A DNA stretch of 64,000 nucleotides from Bordetella holmesii ATCC 51541. Lineage in GTDB: Bacteria > Pseudomonadota > Gammaproteobacteria > Burkholderiales > Burkholderiaceae_B. The stretch spans positions 3,348,001 through 3,412,000 of the forward strand of contig CP007494.1 of assembly GCA_000612485.1 (NCBI GenBank), written 5' to 3'. How positions within the stretch are numbered: position 1 is the first letter of the stretch; every line of letters starts with the position of its first letter. A program made the translations under genes and the position numbers. The notes below the pieces were generated by a model. It did not search any database and had not been told where the DNA came from. It saw nothing but the letters and a program-made list of their open reading frames with translations. This document shows positions 46,735 to 55,743 of this stretch, one piece after another.

Positions 46735-47958
46735 TTACAGGAAGATTTCCTGCAGATCATTCAGGAAGCGCCAACCCAGGGCAGTGGCGCGCAAACGCGT
46801 CGGGTCGGCGTCAAGCAGGCCGCGCTGCGTGGCCGCCTCCAATTGGTGCGCAATACCGGCCAGCGACAAGCCAGTACGCTCGGAAAAGGTGCTGGCTGCC
46901 ACCCCGTCCTTCAAACGCAGTGCATTGAGCATGAACTCAAAAGGCAGCTCTTGCTGCCCGACCTGGCGGGACTCGGCAATGTGGCTGCCATCCTGCGCCA
47001 TGGCTTTGGCCATCCAGGATTCCGGATTGCGATGACGGGCTTGGCGAATGATGCGGTCGTGAAAAGACAGCTTCCCGTGAGCCCCTGGCCCTAAGCCGAG
47101 ATAGTCTCCGAATTCCCAGTAATTGACATTGTGTTTGCTGCGCCCCCCAGCCCGTGCGTATGCCGACACCTCGTAGCGGGCCAACCCGGCCTCGCCCAGC
47201 GTCGCCTTTACCGCATCCTGCATGAGCGCGCTGAGATCGTCGTCCGGGACTTCGGGCGGGTACTTGGCAAAGACCGTATTGGGCTCCAGCGTCAGGTGAT
47301 ACATGGACAGGTGCTCGGTGCCAAACCCCAGCGCCTGACGTACATCGTCAAGACAGGCGTCGAGGTCCTGACCCGGCAGCGCAAACATCAGGTCCAGATT
47401 GACGCGTGGCACGGCCCGTTGCGCCATATCGATGGCCGCGCGTGCCTGGTTGGCATCATGAATCCGTCCCAGTTTGCGCAACTGGGTATCGTCAAAACTC
47501 TGGATGCCCAGTGACAGCCGGTTCACACCGCTGGCACCATAGTCCATGAAGCGCCCCGCTTCCGCCGTCCCCGGGTTCGCTTCCATGGTGATTTCGGCGT
47601 CGGGCCATAGGTTCAGGCAGGCCCGCAGCATGGCCAGCAACTCGTCCAATCCGGCCGAGGAAAGCAGGCTGGGAGTGCCGCCGCCAATGAACACGGATAT
47701 GACCTGCCGCCCCCAGATCAGCGGCAGGGATTGCTCCAGGTCCGCGCGCAAAGCGTCGAGATAGGCCCGCTCAGGAATATCCTTGCCTGGCACGGCATGC
47801 GAATTGAAGTCGCAATAGGGGCATTTGCGCACACACCAGGGCACGTGCACATATACCGAAAGCGGTGGCAGGCTGGTCAGCGCCGAGCCTGCGGGCAGCA
47901 ATACGGCTGATCGGGGCACGGGGGCACCGTCCAGCCGGATAGGAATAGTAATGGCCAT
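46735..47958 (-). CDS. hemW: Radical SAM heme chaperone HemW (HemN-like)
   Basis: Radical-SAM protein that inserts heme into target proteins and was formerly annotated as oxygen-independent coproporphyrinogen oxidase. The 407-residue product has an N-terminal extension of about 30 residues and then 'LSVYVHVPWCVRKCPYCDFNSH', with the CX3CX2C cluster ligands. 'SVFIGGGTPSLLS' near residue 88 is the SAM-binding GGGTP motif, and 'GINRLSLGIQSF'-like sequence follows. It starts five bases after rdgB stops. Confidence 0.94.
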   Translation of the reverse strand: MAITIPIRLDGAPVPRSAVLLPAGSALTSLPPLSVYVHVPWCVRKCPYCDFNSHAVPGKDIPERAYLDALRADLEQSLPLIWGRQVISVFIGGGTPSLLSSAGLDELLAMLRACLNLWPDAEITMEANPGTAEAGRFMDYGASGVNRLSLGIQSFDDTQLRKLGRIHDANQARAAIDMAQRAVPRVNLDLMFALPGQDLDACLDDVRQALGFGTEHLSMYHLTLEPNTVFAKYPPEVPDDDLSALMQDAVKATLGEAGLARYEVSAYARAGGRSKHNVNYWEFGDYLGLGPGAHGKLSFHDRIIRQARHRNPESWMAKAMAQDGSHIAESRQVGQQELPFEFMLNALRLKDGVAASTFSERTGLSLAGIAHQLEAATQRGLLDADPTRLRATALGWRFLNDLQEIFL

Positions 47959-47963
47959 GCCGC

Positions 47964-48587
47964 TCAGAGTGCCTGCAACTTGCTCAGAACCACGCTCAGC
48001 GCGCGCGCCCGATGGCTGACCGCGTTCTTCTTGGCCGGCGGCAGTTGGGCGGCGGTGCGCCCCAGATCGGGCAAGTAGAAGTAGGGATCGTACCCAAACC
48101 CGTGTTCGCCGGCGGGCGCCTGGGCGATCTCACCGTGCCAATGCCCCTCGCCAATCAACGGACAGGGATCCTCGGCGTGGCGCACCAAGACCAACAGCGC
48201 CACATACCAGGCACGCCGGTCAGCCTGCCCTTGCAGCCTTTCAAGCAGCAAGGCGTTATTGGCTGAGTCAGCCTTGACGGCACCGGTCTCGCGCTGGGCG
48301 TACCGGGCCGAATACACGCCGGGCGCACCCGCCAGGGCATGCACACAGAGACCGGAGTCGTCAGCCAATGCGGGCAGGCCGGTAGCCAGGCTCGCATGCC
48401 GCGCCTTGGCCAGAGCGTTCTCGACAAATGTGAGATGCGGCTCTTCGGCTTCAGACACGCCCAACTCGCCTTGCGGGACGAGCTCGATGCCCAGCGGCGC
48501 AAACAGCGCGGCAAACTCGCGCAGCTTGCCGGGATTGTTGGACGCCAGCACGATGCGGCGTAAAGAAGTAGGGATGACAGAAGACAT
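47964..48587 (-). CDS. rdgB: Non-canonical purine NTP pyrophosphatase RdgB/HAM1
   Basis: Hydrolyses ITP, dITP and XTP to keep them out of nucleic acids. The 207-residue product has 'IVLASNNPGKLREF' near residue 12, 'TFVENALAKARHAS' near 53, 'LADDSGLCVHALAGAPGVYSARY' near 73 and 'FGYDPYFYLPDLGRTAAQLPPAKKNAVSHRARA' near the C-terminus. It is paired with hemW, as is common in beta-proteobacteria, but its usual third partner rph is 9 kb away at 57608. Confidence 0.95.
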   Translation of the reverse strand: MSSVIPTSLRRIVLASNNPGKLREFAALFAPLGIELVPQGELGVSEAEEPHLTFVENALAKARHASLATGLPALADDSGLCVHALAGAPGVYSARYAQRETGAVKADSANNALLLERLQGQADRRAWYVALLVLVRHAEDPCPLIGEGHWHGEIAQAPAGEHGFGYDPYFYLPDLGRTAAQLPPAKKNAVSHRARALSVVLSKLQAL

Positions 48588-48767
48588 GGTCCCTATTGTA
48601 GTCGGGCCAGGCGCTCAGGCAGCCCCGGCAATGAGAATGCTGCTGGCTGCAGGCGGCCCTTCGCTATCGGTAAATATCCAGACCATAACAAATGGAAACA
48701 ATCACGACACAAACTGCCTTCATGATGGGATCTTTGCCGCTGCCAGCGGCCATTCTTTTGCCCAAGC

Positions 48768-50567
48768 ATGAACCCGTTGCTAGATTCCGAAACCCCCGCT
48801 GCCAATCTGCCCTGGCTGATACAAAGACGATTGCTCAAGGCGCGCTACCAACCTGTCGCCGATCTGAGCCAGGGAAAGATATACGGGCATGAAAGCCTGA
48901 TCCGTGGACCGGCCGACAGTCCGCTGCATCTGCCTGACGTCCTGTTTGCAGAGGCCAGCCGCCTGGGGTTGCGCGACGAGTTGGAGTGGGAGTCATTCCG
49001 CGCGGGCGCGGCCAACTATCTACGCCTTGGGGGCCAGGGAAAACTCTTTCTCAATCTCTCAGGCGCTACGATTCTCGCCTACTGGAGCCGCTGGGGTCGG
49101 GACTTGCCGCGACGCCTGCAAGGCGACTCCGGCCTTCCAGCCAATCGCATAGTGATCGAGCTGACAGATCACAGGCCCGAGCGCGAAGACACGCACACCT
49201 TACGCCAAGCCCTGGATTGCCTGCGCGAAGCCGGTATGAAGCTGGCGCTGGATGACTATGGCGTCGGGCACGCCTCCTTGCAGCTATGGCTGGAGCTGCG
49301 GCCCGATCTGGTCAAGATCGATCGTTATTTTTTCCGCGACATCAGCCGCGATGAGAACCGCCTGTCGTTGGTGCGCGGCATGCTCGGTGTGGCCCAGCAA
49401 CTGGGTACGGCCGTGGTCGCCGAAGGCATCGAGACCCAGGACGACCTGCTTACCATCGCCGATCTGGGCATCCGCTACGCTCAAGGTTGGTGTCTGGGCT
49501 ACCCCGATACTGAGCCGGCCCGCTGCCTGCCCGAAGAACTCAGCGCGATGCTACCCGCCGTCCCGCGTGCCACCCAGACCATCGGATCGGGCAGAACCGC
49601 CCTGCACCTGCGCACCGAAGGCCCTGCGGTGTATCTCTCGCGCCACAGTAACGACGACGTGCATCGAATTTTTCAGGAGCAGCGCCACCAGCATGCCCTG
49701 GCCGTGCTGGATGAGCATGACCGGCCGGTCGGCATCATCAACCGCCGAGATTTTCTCGAACACTATTCGGAGCGCTATACCCGCGACCTGTTCGGACGCA
49801 ATCGGTGCGATACCTTTATGAATACCGAACCGGTACTGGTCGACATCAGCACCTCCATCGACCAACTCAGCCACGTGCTGACCTCGGCGGACCAGCGCTA
49901 CCTGACCGACGGTTTCATCATTACGCGCCTGGGGCGCTACGAAGGCCTGGGTACGGGAGAGGCGCTGGTGCGCTCGGTGACAGAAATCCGTCTGGAGGCC
50001 GCGCGTTACGCCAATCCCTTGACGTCGCTGCCAGGTAACATCCCCATCAGCAAGCACATCGCGCAACTGTTGGAAGGACCCAATGTCTTCGTCATCGGCT
50101 ACGCCGACCTGAACAACTTCAAGCCTTTCAATGATGTCTACGGCTATTGGCGCGGCGACGACATGATATTGCTGTGCGCCGAAATCATTCGCCGCCATTG
50201 CGACGCGCAACGCGACTTTGTCGGCCACGTAGGCGGCGATGACTTCGTCATCGCGTTGCGCAGCCCGGACTGGAAAGACCGCCTGACTCGTCTGATCGAC
50301 GAGTTCAACTCCCGGGCCACCAGCCTGTACGATGCCCAGGCGCGCGGCGCCGGGGGGATACGCGCGGAAGACCGTTACGGCAGCCTGCGCTTTTTCCCTT
50401 TCGTGACGCTGGGCATCGGTGCGCTGAGCGTAGAGCCGGCTGCACTGGCCGAGGCCGGGGCGCGCACCCGGCCCGAAGACATCGCGTCAGCGGCTGCCCA
50501 CGTCAAGCACAAGGTCAAGAAAGGGGACCTGCCCATGGTGCTCGAGACCTACCGACCGGCGATCTGA
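48768..50567 (+). CDS. EAL-CBS-GGDEF cyclic-di-GMP signalling protein
   Basis: Cytoplasmic protein of 599 residues with an N-terminal EAL phosphodiesterase domain (about 20-250), a CBS pair (about 275-400) and a C-terminal GGDEF domain (about 415-590). EAL active-site residues are mostly present: 'HESLIRG' (ExLxR) at 41-47, 'LFLNLSG', 'IVIELTDH', '[12 protein letters not shown]', 'LVKIDRYFF' and 'VVAEGIET'. The cyclase loop is '[12 protein letters not shown]', GGDDF rather than GGDEF, and no clear inhibitory RxxD is seen. The balance of synthesis and degradation is therefore uncertain; phosphodiesterase activity is more likely. CBS domains suggest nucleotide sensing. The 3' end overlaps the convergent chemoreceptor gene by 81 bases. 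Confidence 0.92.
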   Translation: MNPLLDSETPAANLPWLIQRRLLKARYQPVADLSQGKIYGHESLIRGPADSPLHLPDVLFAEASRLGLRDELEWESFRAGAANYLRLGGQGKLFLNLSGATILAYWSRWGRDLPRRLQGDSGLPANRIVIELTDHRPEREDTHTLRQALDCLREAGMKLALDDYGVGHASLQLWLELRPDLVKIDRYFFRDISRDENRLSLVRGMLGVAQQLGTAVVAEGIETQDDLLTIADLGIRYAQGWCLGYPDTEPARCLPEELSAMLPAVPRATQTIGSGRTALHLRTEGPAVYLSRHSNDDVHRIFQEQRHQHALAVLDEHDRPVGIINRRDFLEHYSERYTRDLFGRNRCDTFMNTEPVLVDISTSIDQLSHVLTSADQRYLTDGFIITRLGRYEGLGTGEALVRSVTEIRLEAARYANPLTSLPGNIPISKHIAQLLEGPNVFVIGYADLNNFKPFNDVYGYWRGDDMILLCAEIIRRHCDAQRDFVGHVGGDDFVIALRSPDWKDRLTRLIDEFNSRATSLYDAQARGAGGIRAEDRYGSLRFFPFVTLGIGALSVEPAALAEAGARTRPEDIASAAAHVKHKVKKGDLPMVLETYRPAI

Positions 50568-52148
50568 CCGCACGGCTGCGCTGCTGCCCTGTCCGCCGCG
50601 CAGCCGGAACACTGCTACCGCCTCGCGCAAGGACTGGGCCTGAGTTTCCAGCTCCATGGCCGCCGCCGCCGTCTGTTCGGCCATGGCGGCATTTTCCTGA
50701 GTGTCTCGATCCACCTCTGCCACAGCGTTACTGATGGCGGAAATCCCCTCGGCCTGTTCAGCGCTGGCATGGGAGATATCGCTGACCAATCGCATGACAC
50801 TGTCGACGGCCGAGACCATGGCATCCATGGTTTGCCCGGCCTGCTCCACCTGCCGAGATCCGGCGGCCACGCGCTCGCGCGACTCCTCAATCAGCCCCTT
50901 TATCTCGCGCGCCGCCTGGGCGCTGCGCTGCGCCAACGAGCGCACCTCAGCCGCCACCACCGCGAAACCCTTGCCCTGCTCGCCGGCTCTGGCTGCTTCC
51001 ACGGCGGCATTGAGCGCCAGAATGTTGGTCTGAAAAGCAATGCTGTCAACCACGCCGACGATTTCGCCGATGCGTGCCGCCGAGGCGGAAATCCCCTGCA
51101 TGCTCTGGACGGCGTTCTGCACGGCCAGGCCGCCATCCCTGGCCAGACGCGCCGCACCTTCGGCCTGGCCGCTGGCCAAGTCGGCATTGCGAGCGGTCTG
51201 GCTGACGGTATTGGCCAGGCCAGTCATGCTGGCAGCGGTTTCCTGCAGGATGGCGGCTTGTCGCGCGGCACGATTGGACATGTCGCCCGCGCCCGCCGCG
51301 ATCTCACCCACTCCGTCATGAATCGCCTCCACACCACTGCGCACACTGGCCACCGCCTGCGTCAGTCCGCCCTGCATGCGTCCCATGGCCGAATAGAGAA
51401 CCCCGATTTCGTTGTCACCGCGGTTGGCGATTCCCGCAGTCAGGTCGCCGTCGGCGATGCGCTCGAAATGCCGGCCTGCCTCCGTCAGGGGGCGCAAGAC
51501 CGCGCGCCGAAAGGCCAGCCGGATCATCAATGCCAGGGCCAGAACCAGAAGCAACAGAGCCAATGCGCCAAGCGCCATCCGGTCGACCATCAGGCCGGCT
51601 TGATGCAGCATCTGCCGTCCCTGCTCGCGTGCATGGGCCTGATAGACGTCGACCGCGCTGACATAGCCTTGCGTGGCGGTGGGCAGGATCTTGTCGCTCA
51701 ATTGATTTGCCTGGATGCCATTCCAGCCTTTGATGGCCGCTGCCAACGGCCATAGCGCTTTGTCCGCCAACGTGGCATAAGCGGCCAGGACAGCGGCATA
51801 ACCGGGGTCGTCCTCATCGGGGTTCTCGCGCAGACGCTGGGCGCTTTGCGCTGCCAGCTTCAGCAACGCATCGGCGCGCGCCAACGCCGCATTGCGGTCC
51901 TCTTCGAGCCCGCCTTCCATGAAGGTCTTGGCATCGGCCAACTGGGCCCGTGCCTGAAACAGACGCGCTGACGTGTCGCTCAACTCATTGGCCCGCTCGA
52001 TGTTGCCCCGGCCCAGCGCCTCGATGTGCGTCCGGTTGGCGCGTAGCGCGAGCACCCCCGCCGCGGCAGCCGCGACGAAAAGAAAAACGAAAACCACCAT
52101 GGTGGCGGTCAGGGCCGTCGCGACCCGCAGATTCTTAGCCATAATCAT
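50487..52148 (-). CDS. Methyl-accepting chemotaxis protein
   Basis: Membrane chemoreceptor of about 553 residues. Starts at 52148 (MIMAKNLRV) or 52142 (MAKNLRV) are both possible; the open frame continues into the insertion sequence, which cannot be native. A first membrane helix near residues 10-35 is followed by a Tar-like four-helix sensor domain, a second helix near 185-205, HAMP ('[19 protein letters not shown]'), and the signalling hairpin tip '[31 protein letters not shown]'. The tail after 'VAVFRLRGG' is about 30 residues longer than usual and overlaps the neighbouring gene, perhaps by loss of the original stop. IS copy 3 ends about 70 bases upstream. Confidence 0.9.
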   Translation of the reverse strand: MIMAKNLRVATALTATMVVFVFLFVAAAAAGVLALRANRTHIEALGRGNIERANELSDTSARLFQARAQLADAKTFMEGGLEEDRNAALARADALLKLAAQSAQRLRENPDEDDPGYAAVLAAYATLADKALWPLAAAIKGWNGIQANQLSDKILPTATQGYVSAVDVYQAHAREQGRQMLHQAGLMVDRMALGALALLLLVLALALMIRLAFRRAVLRPLTEAGRHFERIADGDLTAGIANRGDNEIGVLYSAMGRMQGGLTQAVASVRSGVEAIHDGVGEIAAGAGDMSNRAARQAAILQETAASMTGLANTVSQTARNADLASGQAEGAARLARDGGLAVQNAVQSMQGISASAARIGEIVGVVDSIAFQTNILALNAAVEAARAGEQGKGFAVVAAEVRSLAQRSAQAAREIKGLIEESRERVAAGSRQVEQAGQTMDAMVSAVDSVMRLVSDISHASAEQAEGISAISNAVAEVDRDTQENAAMAEQTAAAAMELETQAQSLREAVAVFRLRGGQGSSAAVRSDRRSVGLEHHGQVPFLDLVLDVGSR

Positions 52149-52219
52149 CCAAGCGCTAGCGCCCAAAACCCGGTAGGGCGCGGTGCGTGGATTATCCCGG
52201 CCAAGAATGGCAATTTTTT

Positions 52220-53525
52220 GGTTCATCGCGGAATAGCGTGGAGCCGTGCTTGATTGCCGTTACGCTTGATCCTTGATTTTTCAAGGATCAAGGCCGGGAT
52301 CATGCTGGACCGCAAGACGATCGAGAGGTTGGGTGGGTGGGAAGGTTATCGGGTGGAGCGGGTCGTGTGGCCTGAAGGTGAGAGCCGGACGGTCACGATT
52401 TACCTGAAGCCTTCAGCGCGAACGATGCACTGCGAGCACTGCGGCAACCGATGTCGGCAGGTGCATGAGACGACCACGCGCCGGGTGCGGGATCTGCCGC
52501 TAATGGCGCTGCGAGTGACGCTGGTAGTGCCGCGTCGGCGGGTCTGGTGCGAGCAGTGCGGTGGACCGTATCTGGAGAGGCTGAGCTGGCTGGGCCGTTA
52601 CCAGCGAGTGACCGACCGGCTGGCCGAGGCGGTCAGCCAGTTGCTTGAGTCCAGCAACATTCTGGCCGTGGCGCGCTTCTTCCAACTGGGTTGGCACACG
52701 GTCAAGGCGCTGGACAAGGCCCTGCTGCGACGGGCGATCCAAGAGCCGGACTGGAGCCAGATCCACTACCTAGCGATGGACGAGTTCGCTCTACACAAGG
52801 GCCATCGTTATGCCACGGTCGTTGTCGATCCGATCCGCCGTCAGGTGCTATGGATCGGTGATGGCCGCTCGCGCGAGACGGCCAGAGCCTTCTTCGAACA
52901 ACTGCCAACTGGGGTTGCCCAGCAGATCCGGGCCGTAGCGATCGACATGACGACGGCCTATGAGCTGGAGATCCAGGCCAACTGCCCCAACGCCGAGATC
53001 GTCTACGACCTGTTCCACGTCGTGGCCAAGTACGGCCGTGAAGTGATAGACCGGGTGCGTGTAGACCAAGCGAACCAGTTGCGGCACGACAAGCCGGCCC
53101 GCCGGGTGATCAAGTCCAGTCGCTGGCTACTGCTGCGCAATCGCAAAAACCTCGATCCGTGCCAATCGGTAAAGTTGGACGAGTTGCTCCAGGCCAACCA
53201 GCCCTTGCTCACCGCTTATCTGATGCGCGATGAGCTCAAACAGCTGTGGTTCTACCAACACCCCGGCTACGCCCGCCAGGCATGGGATCACTGGCTGCAA
53301 CAGGCTCAGGGCAGCGGCATCGCCGCCTTGGCTCACTTCGCGCTCAAGCTAAAAGCCTATCTGCACGGGATTCTGTCTCGCTGTCGCCACCGGCTCAACA
53401 CCAGCATCGTCGAGGGCATCAACAACACCATCAAAGTCATCAAGCGCCGCGCCTACGGCTACCGCGATCAGGAGTACTTCTTCCTCAAGATCCGGTCTGC
53501 ATTCCCCGGTATTCCTCGATGAACC
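52220..53525 (+). mobile_element. IS1001-like insertion sequence (ISL3 family), copy 3
   Basis: A 1306-bp element with the same termini as the other copies, flanked by a perfect 8-bp duplication AATTTTTT (52212-52219 and 53526-53533). It sits between the chemoreceptor start and the end of the LysR gene, both on the minus strand, and may have separated the chemoreceptor from upstream promoter sequence. It differs from copy 1 by one substitution giving His-to-Tyr and one synonymous change. Confidence 0.95.
52302..53522 (+). CDS. tnpA: ISL3-family transposase, copy 3
   Basis: Intact 406-residue transposase, identical to the other copies except for Tyr in place of His next to the second zinc-ribbon pair (CEQCGGPYLERL against CEQCGGPHLERL). 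All other motifs are unchanged. The leader hairpin lies at 52265-52292. Confidence 0.95.
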   Translation: MLDRKTIERLGGWEGYRVERVVWPEGESRTVTIYLKPSARTMHCEHCGNRCRQVHETTTRRVRDLPLMALRVTLVVPRRRVWCEQCGGPYLERLSWLGRYQRVTDRLAEAVSQLLESSNILAVARFFQLGWHTVKALDKALLRRAIQEPDWSQIHYLAMDEFALHKGHRYATVVVDPIRRQVLWIGDGRSRETARAFFEQLPTGVAQQIRAVAIDMTTAYELEIQANCPNAEIVYDLFHVVAKYGREVIDRVRVDQANQLRHDKPARRVIKSSRWLLLRNRKNLDPCQSVKLDELLQANQPLLTAYLMRDELKQLWFYQHPGYARQAWDHWLQQAQGSGIAALAHFALKLKAYLHGILSRCRHRLNTSIVEGINNTIKVIKRRAYGYRDQEYFFLKIRSAFPGIPR

Positions 53526-53537
53526 AATTTTTTGACA

Positions 53538-54452
53538 TCACACCAAAGGCTTGCTCGCCGGGACGTCATCGATCATGGTTTGCACCAACTCGCGCGCAAA
53601 AACGGGCAAAGCTTCCAGGTCACGCACGCAGATATGCAACTGCCGCAGGCTCCACGTATCCGTCAGCGGCACGACGGCAATATCCAGCACGCGCGCGTAG
53701 CGCAATGCCACAGACTCCGGGACGACCCCTATCCCTACGCCGCTTTCTATCATGCGACAGGCGGCCTCGAAATTGCCTACCTCGACCCGGAAGCGGAAGG
53801 TCCTCCCCAGCCCGGCAGCCGCCTGCACCAGAAATGGATGAATAGCGCTCCACTCCGACAGGCCAACATAGTCAAACCCCAACGTGTCGGCAAACGGCAC
53901 GGCATCTTCAACTGCCAGCGGATGGCGGCTCCCTGTCACCAGCACCAGTCTGTCATTGCGGTAGGGAATAAATTGCAGCTTGGGATCCGGGGCGCATCCG
54001 GCCACCACGCCGATGTCGGCGGAACCGTCGGCCACCGCCCGTACGATAAGGTAGCTCAGCCGTTCGCGCAGCTCCACGTTGACGTCCGGATGCACCGCCA
54101 AATAACGGGCCAGTACTGCCGGCATGAACTCCGTACTTGCCGTCGTGTTGGCCAGTACACGCACGTGGCCTTTTACGCCCCGGGCGAACTCCTGCATATC
54201 GCCGCGCAACTGCTCTATTTGCTGCATCACCGTACGTGCGTGACGCGTCAGCGCCTCTCCGGAGGGCGTCAACGTCACGCCCTGGCTGGTCCGGTAGAGC
54301 AGTTGCGTGCCGAGATGCTCTTCGAGATTTTTGACCCTGGTGCTGGCCGCTGGCAGCGAGAGATGAGTTTTCTCGGCGGCTCTGGTCAAACTGTGCCAGT
54401 CTCCGATATGGACCATCAACTGCAGGTCCGTGAGGTCAAAATACGTGGCCAT
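53538..54452 (-). CDS. LysR-family transcriptional regulator
   Basis: Regulator of 304 residues. The winged helix-turn-helix reads 'LQLMVHIGDWHSLTRAAEKTHLSLPAASTRVKNLEEHLGTQLLYRTSQGVTLTPSGEA'-type sequence in residues 10-65, and the effector-binding domain follows from about 95. It is divergent from the acyl-CoA dehydrogenase and MmgE/PrpD genes, which it probably controls. IS copy 3 lies 13 bases beyond its stop codon. The 126-base divergent gap holds no operator I can assign. Confidence 0.9.
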   Translation of the reverse strand: MATYFDLTDLQLMVHIGDWHSLTRAAEKTHLSLPAASTRVKNLEEHLGTQLLYRTSQGVTLTPSGEALTRHARTVMQQIEQLRGDMQEFARGVKGHVRVLANTTASTEFMPAVLARYLAVHPDVNVELRERLSYLIVRAVADGSADIGVVAGCAPDPKLQFIPYRNDRLVLVTGSRHPLAVEDAVPFADTLGFDYVGLSEWSAIHPFLVQAAAGLGRTFRFRVEVGNFEAACRMIESGVGIGVVPESVALRYARVLDIAVVPLTDTWSLRQLHICVRDLEALPVFARELVQTMIDDVPASKPLV

Positions 54453-54578
54453 ACCGGCGATTTCCTGCTGCTTCGGGTTTGGATAACCCAGTATTAATCA
54501 AAGCGGAATTGGCAGGCCGCCCGCCTTTGCGGCAAAGTCTGACCTGTTCCTTTTTCCAAACTCGATAATAGCCCGCCC

Positions 54579-55738
54579 ATGCAGGATACCCAGAACGACT
54601 ACCAGGACATCCGCGAAGCCGTCCGCAGCCTTTGCAGCCAGTTTTCGGCTGAGTATTTTCGCAAGATCGACGAAGAACGCGGCTATCCCGACGATTTTGT
54701 CCGCGCGTTGACTGAAGCTGGCTGGCTGGCGGCGCTTATCCCGCAGGAATACGGCGGTTCAGGCCTGGGTTTGACAGAAGCCTCCATCATCATGGAGGAA
54801 ATCAATCGCAGCGGCGGCAACTCGGGCGCCTGCCATGGCCAGATGTACAACATGGGCACTCTGTTGCGTCACGGCTCCGAGGCCCAAAACGCGAATATCT
54901 GCCCCGAATCGCCAGTGGCGAACTGCGCCTGCAGTCCATGGGGGTGACCGAACCCACGACCGGCACCGATACCACTCGCATCAAGACCACCGCCGTCAAG
55001 CGCGGCGACCGCTATGTGATCAATGGCCAGAAGGTCTGGATCTCCCGGGTGCAGCATTCGGATCTGATGATTCTGCTTGCCCGCACGACCCCGCTGGAAC
55101 AGGTGACCCGCAAATCCGAAGGCATGTCCATTTTTCTGGTGGACCTGCACCATGCCGTCAAACACGGCATGCAGGTGCGGCCCATCCCGAACATGGTCAA
55201 CCATGAGACCAATGAGCTCTTCTTCGACAACCTGGAAATCCCCGCGGAGAACCTCATCGGTGAGGAAGGCAAAGGTTTCAAATATATTTTGGATGGATTG
55301 AATGCCGAACGCACGCTGATTGCCGCCGAGTGCATCGGCGACGGTTACTGGTTCGTGGACAAAGTCACTGCCTACGCCAAGGAGCGGGTGGTCTTTGGCC
55401 GGCCGATTGGCCAGAACCAGGGCGTGCAGTTTCCCATCGCGCGCGCGCACATCAACGTCGAGGCGGCCAGCCTGATGCGTTTTGAAGCCGCCCGCCGCTT
55501 CGATGCGCACCAGCCCTGCGGCGCTCAGGCCAATATGGCCAAGCTGCTGGCCGCGGATGCCTCCTGGGAGGCGGCCAACGCCTGCCTGCAGTTCCACGGC
55601 GGTTTCGGCTTTGCCAACGAGTATGACGTCGAGCGCAAGTTCCGCGAGATACGCCTCTACCAGGTCGCACCGATCTCGACCAACCTCATCCTCTCCTATG
55701 TCGCCGAGCATGTGCTGGGCCTGCCTCGCTCCTTCTGA
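54579..55738 (+). pseudogene. Acyl-CoA dehydrogenase, frameshifted
   Basis: FAD enzyme oxidising an acyl-CoA thioester. The ATG at 54579 opens the helical N-terminal domain ('DIREAVRSLCSQFSAEYFRKID', 'LIPQEYGGSGLGLTEASIIMEE'). It shifts after 'LLRHGSEAQ' at an A4 run (54886-54889); the resulting frame ends at 54947. The correct frame continues 'PRIASGELRLQSMGVTEPTTGTDTTRIKTTA', 'NGLNAERTLIAAE'-type and 'QFHGGFGFANEYDVERKFREIRL' to 55738. Restoring one A gives a normal protein of about 386 residues. MmgE/PrpD follows after five bases. Confidence 0.9.
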
Positions 55739-55743
55739 ACACT

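Noticed and set aside
50769..51755. A 328-codon frame opposite the chemoreceptor gene
   Set aside because: The conserved MCP signalling hairpin is on the minus strand, and the plus-strand product has no recognisable feature.
52190..52215. A sigma-28 flagellar promoter for the chemoreceptor (GCCGGGATAA on the minus strand)
   Set aside because: The -10 element has two extra bases compared with GCCGATAA and no TAAA box at the right distance, so the match is not good enough to annotate.
52148..52226. Chemoreceptor translation starting inside the IS at 52226
   Set aside because: The extra codons read through the IS terminal repeat and the target duplication and have no homology to receptor N-termini. 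ATGs at 52148 and 52142 precede the first membrane helix.
10470..53525. A composite transposon formed by pairs of the IS copies
   Set aside because: Each copy has its own target duplication on both sides, so each inserted independently. The segments between them are ordinary chromosomal genes.
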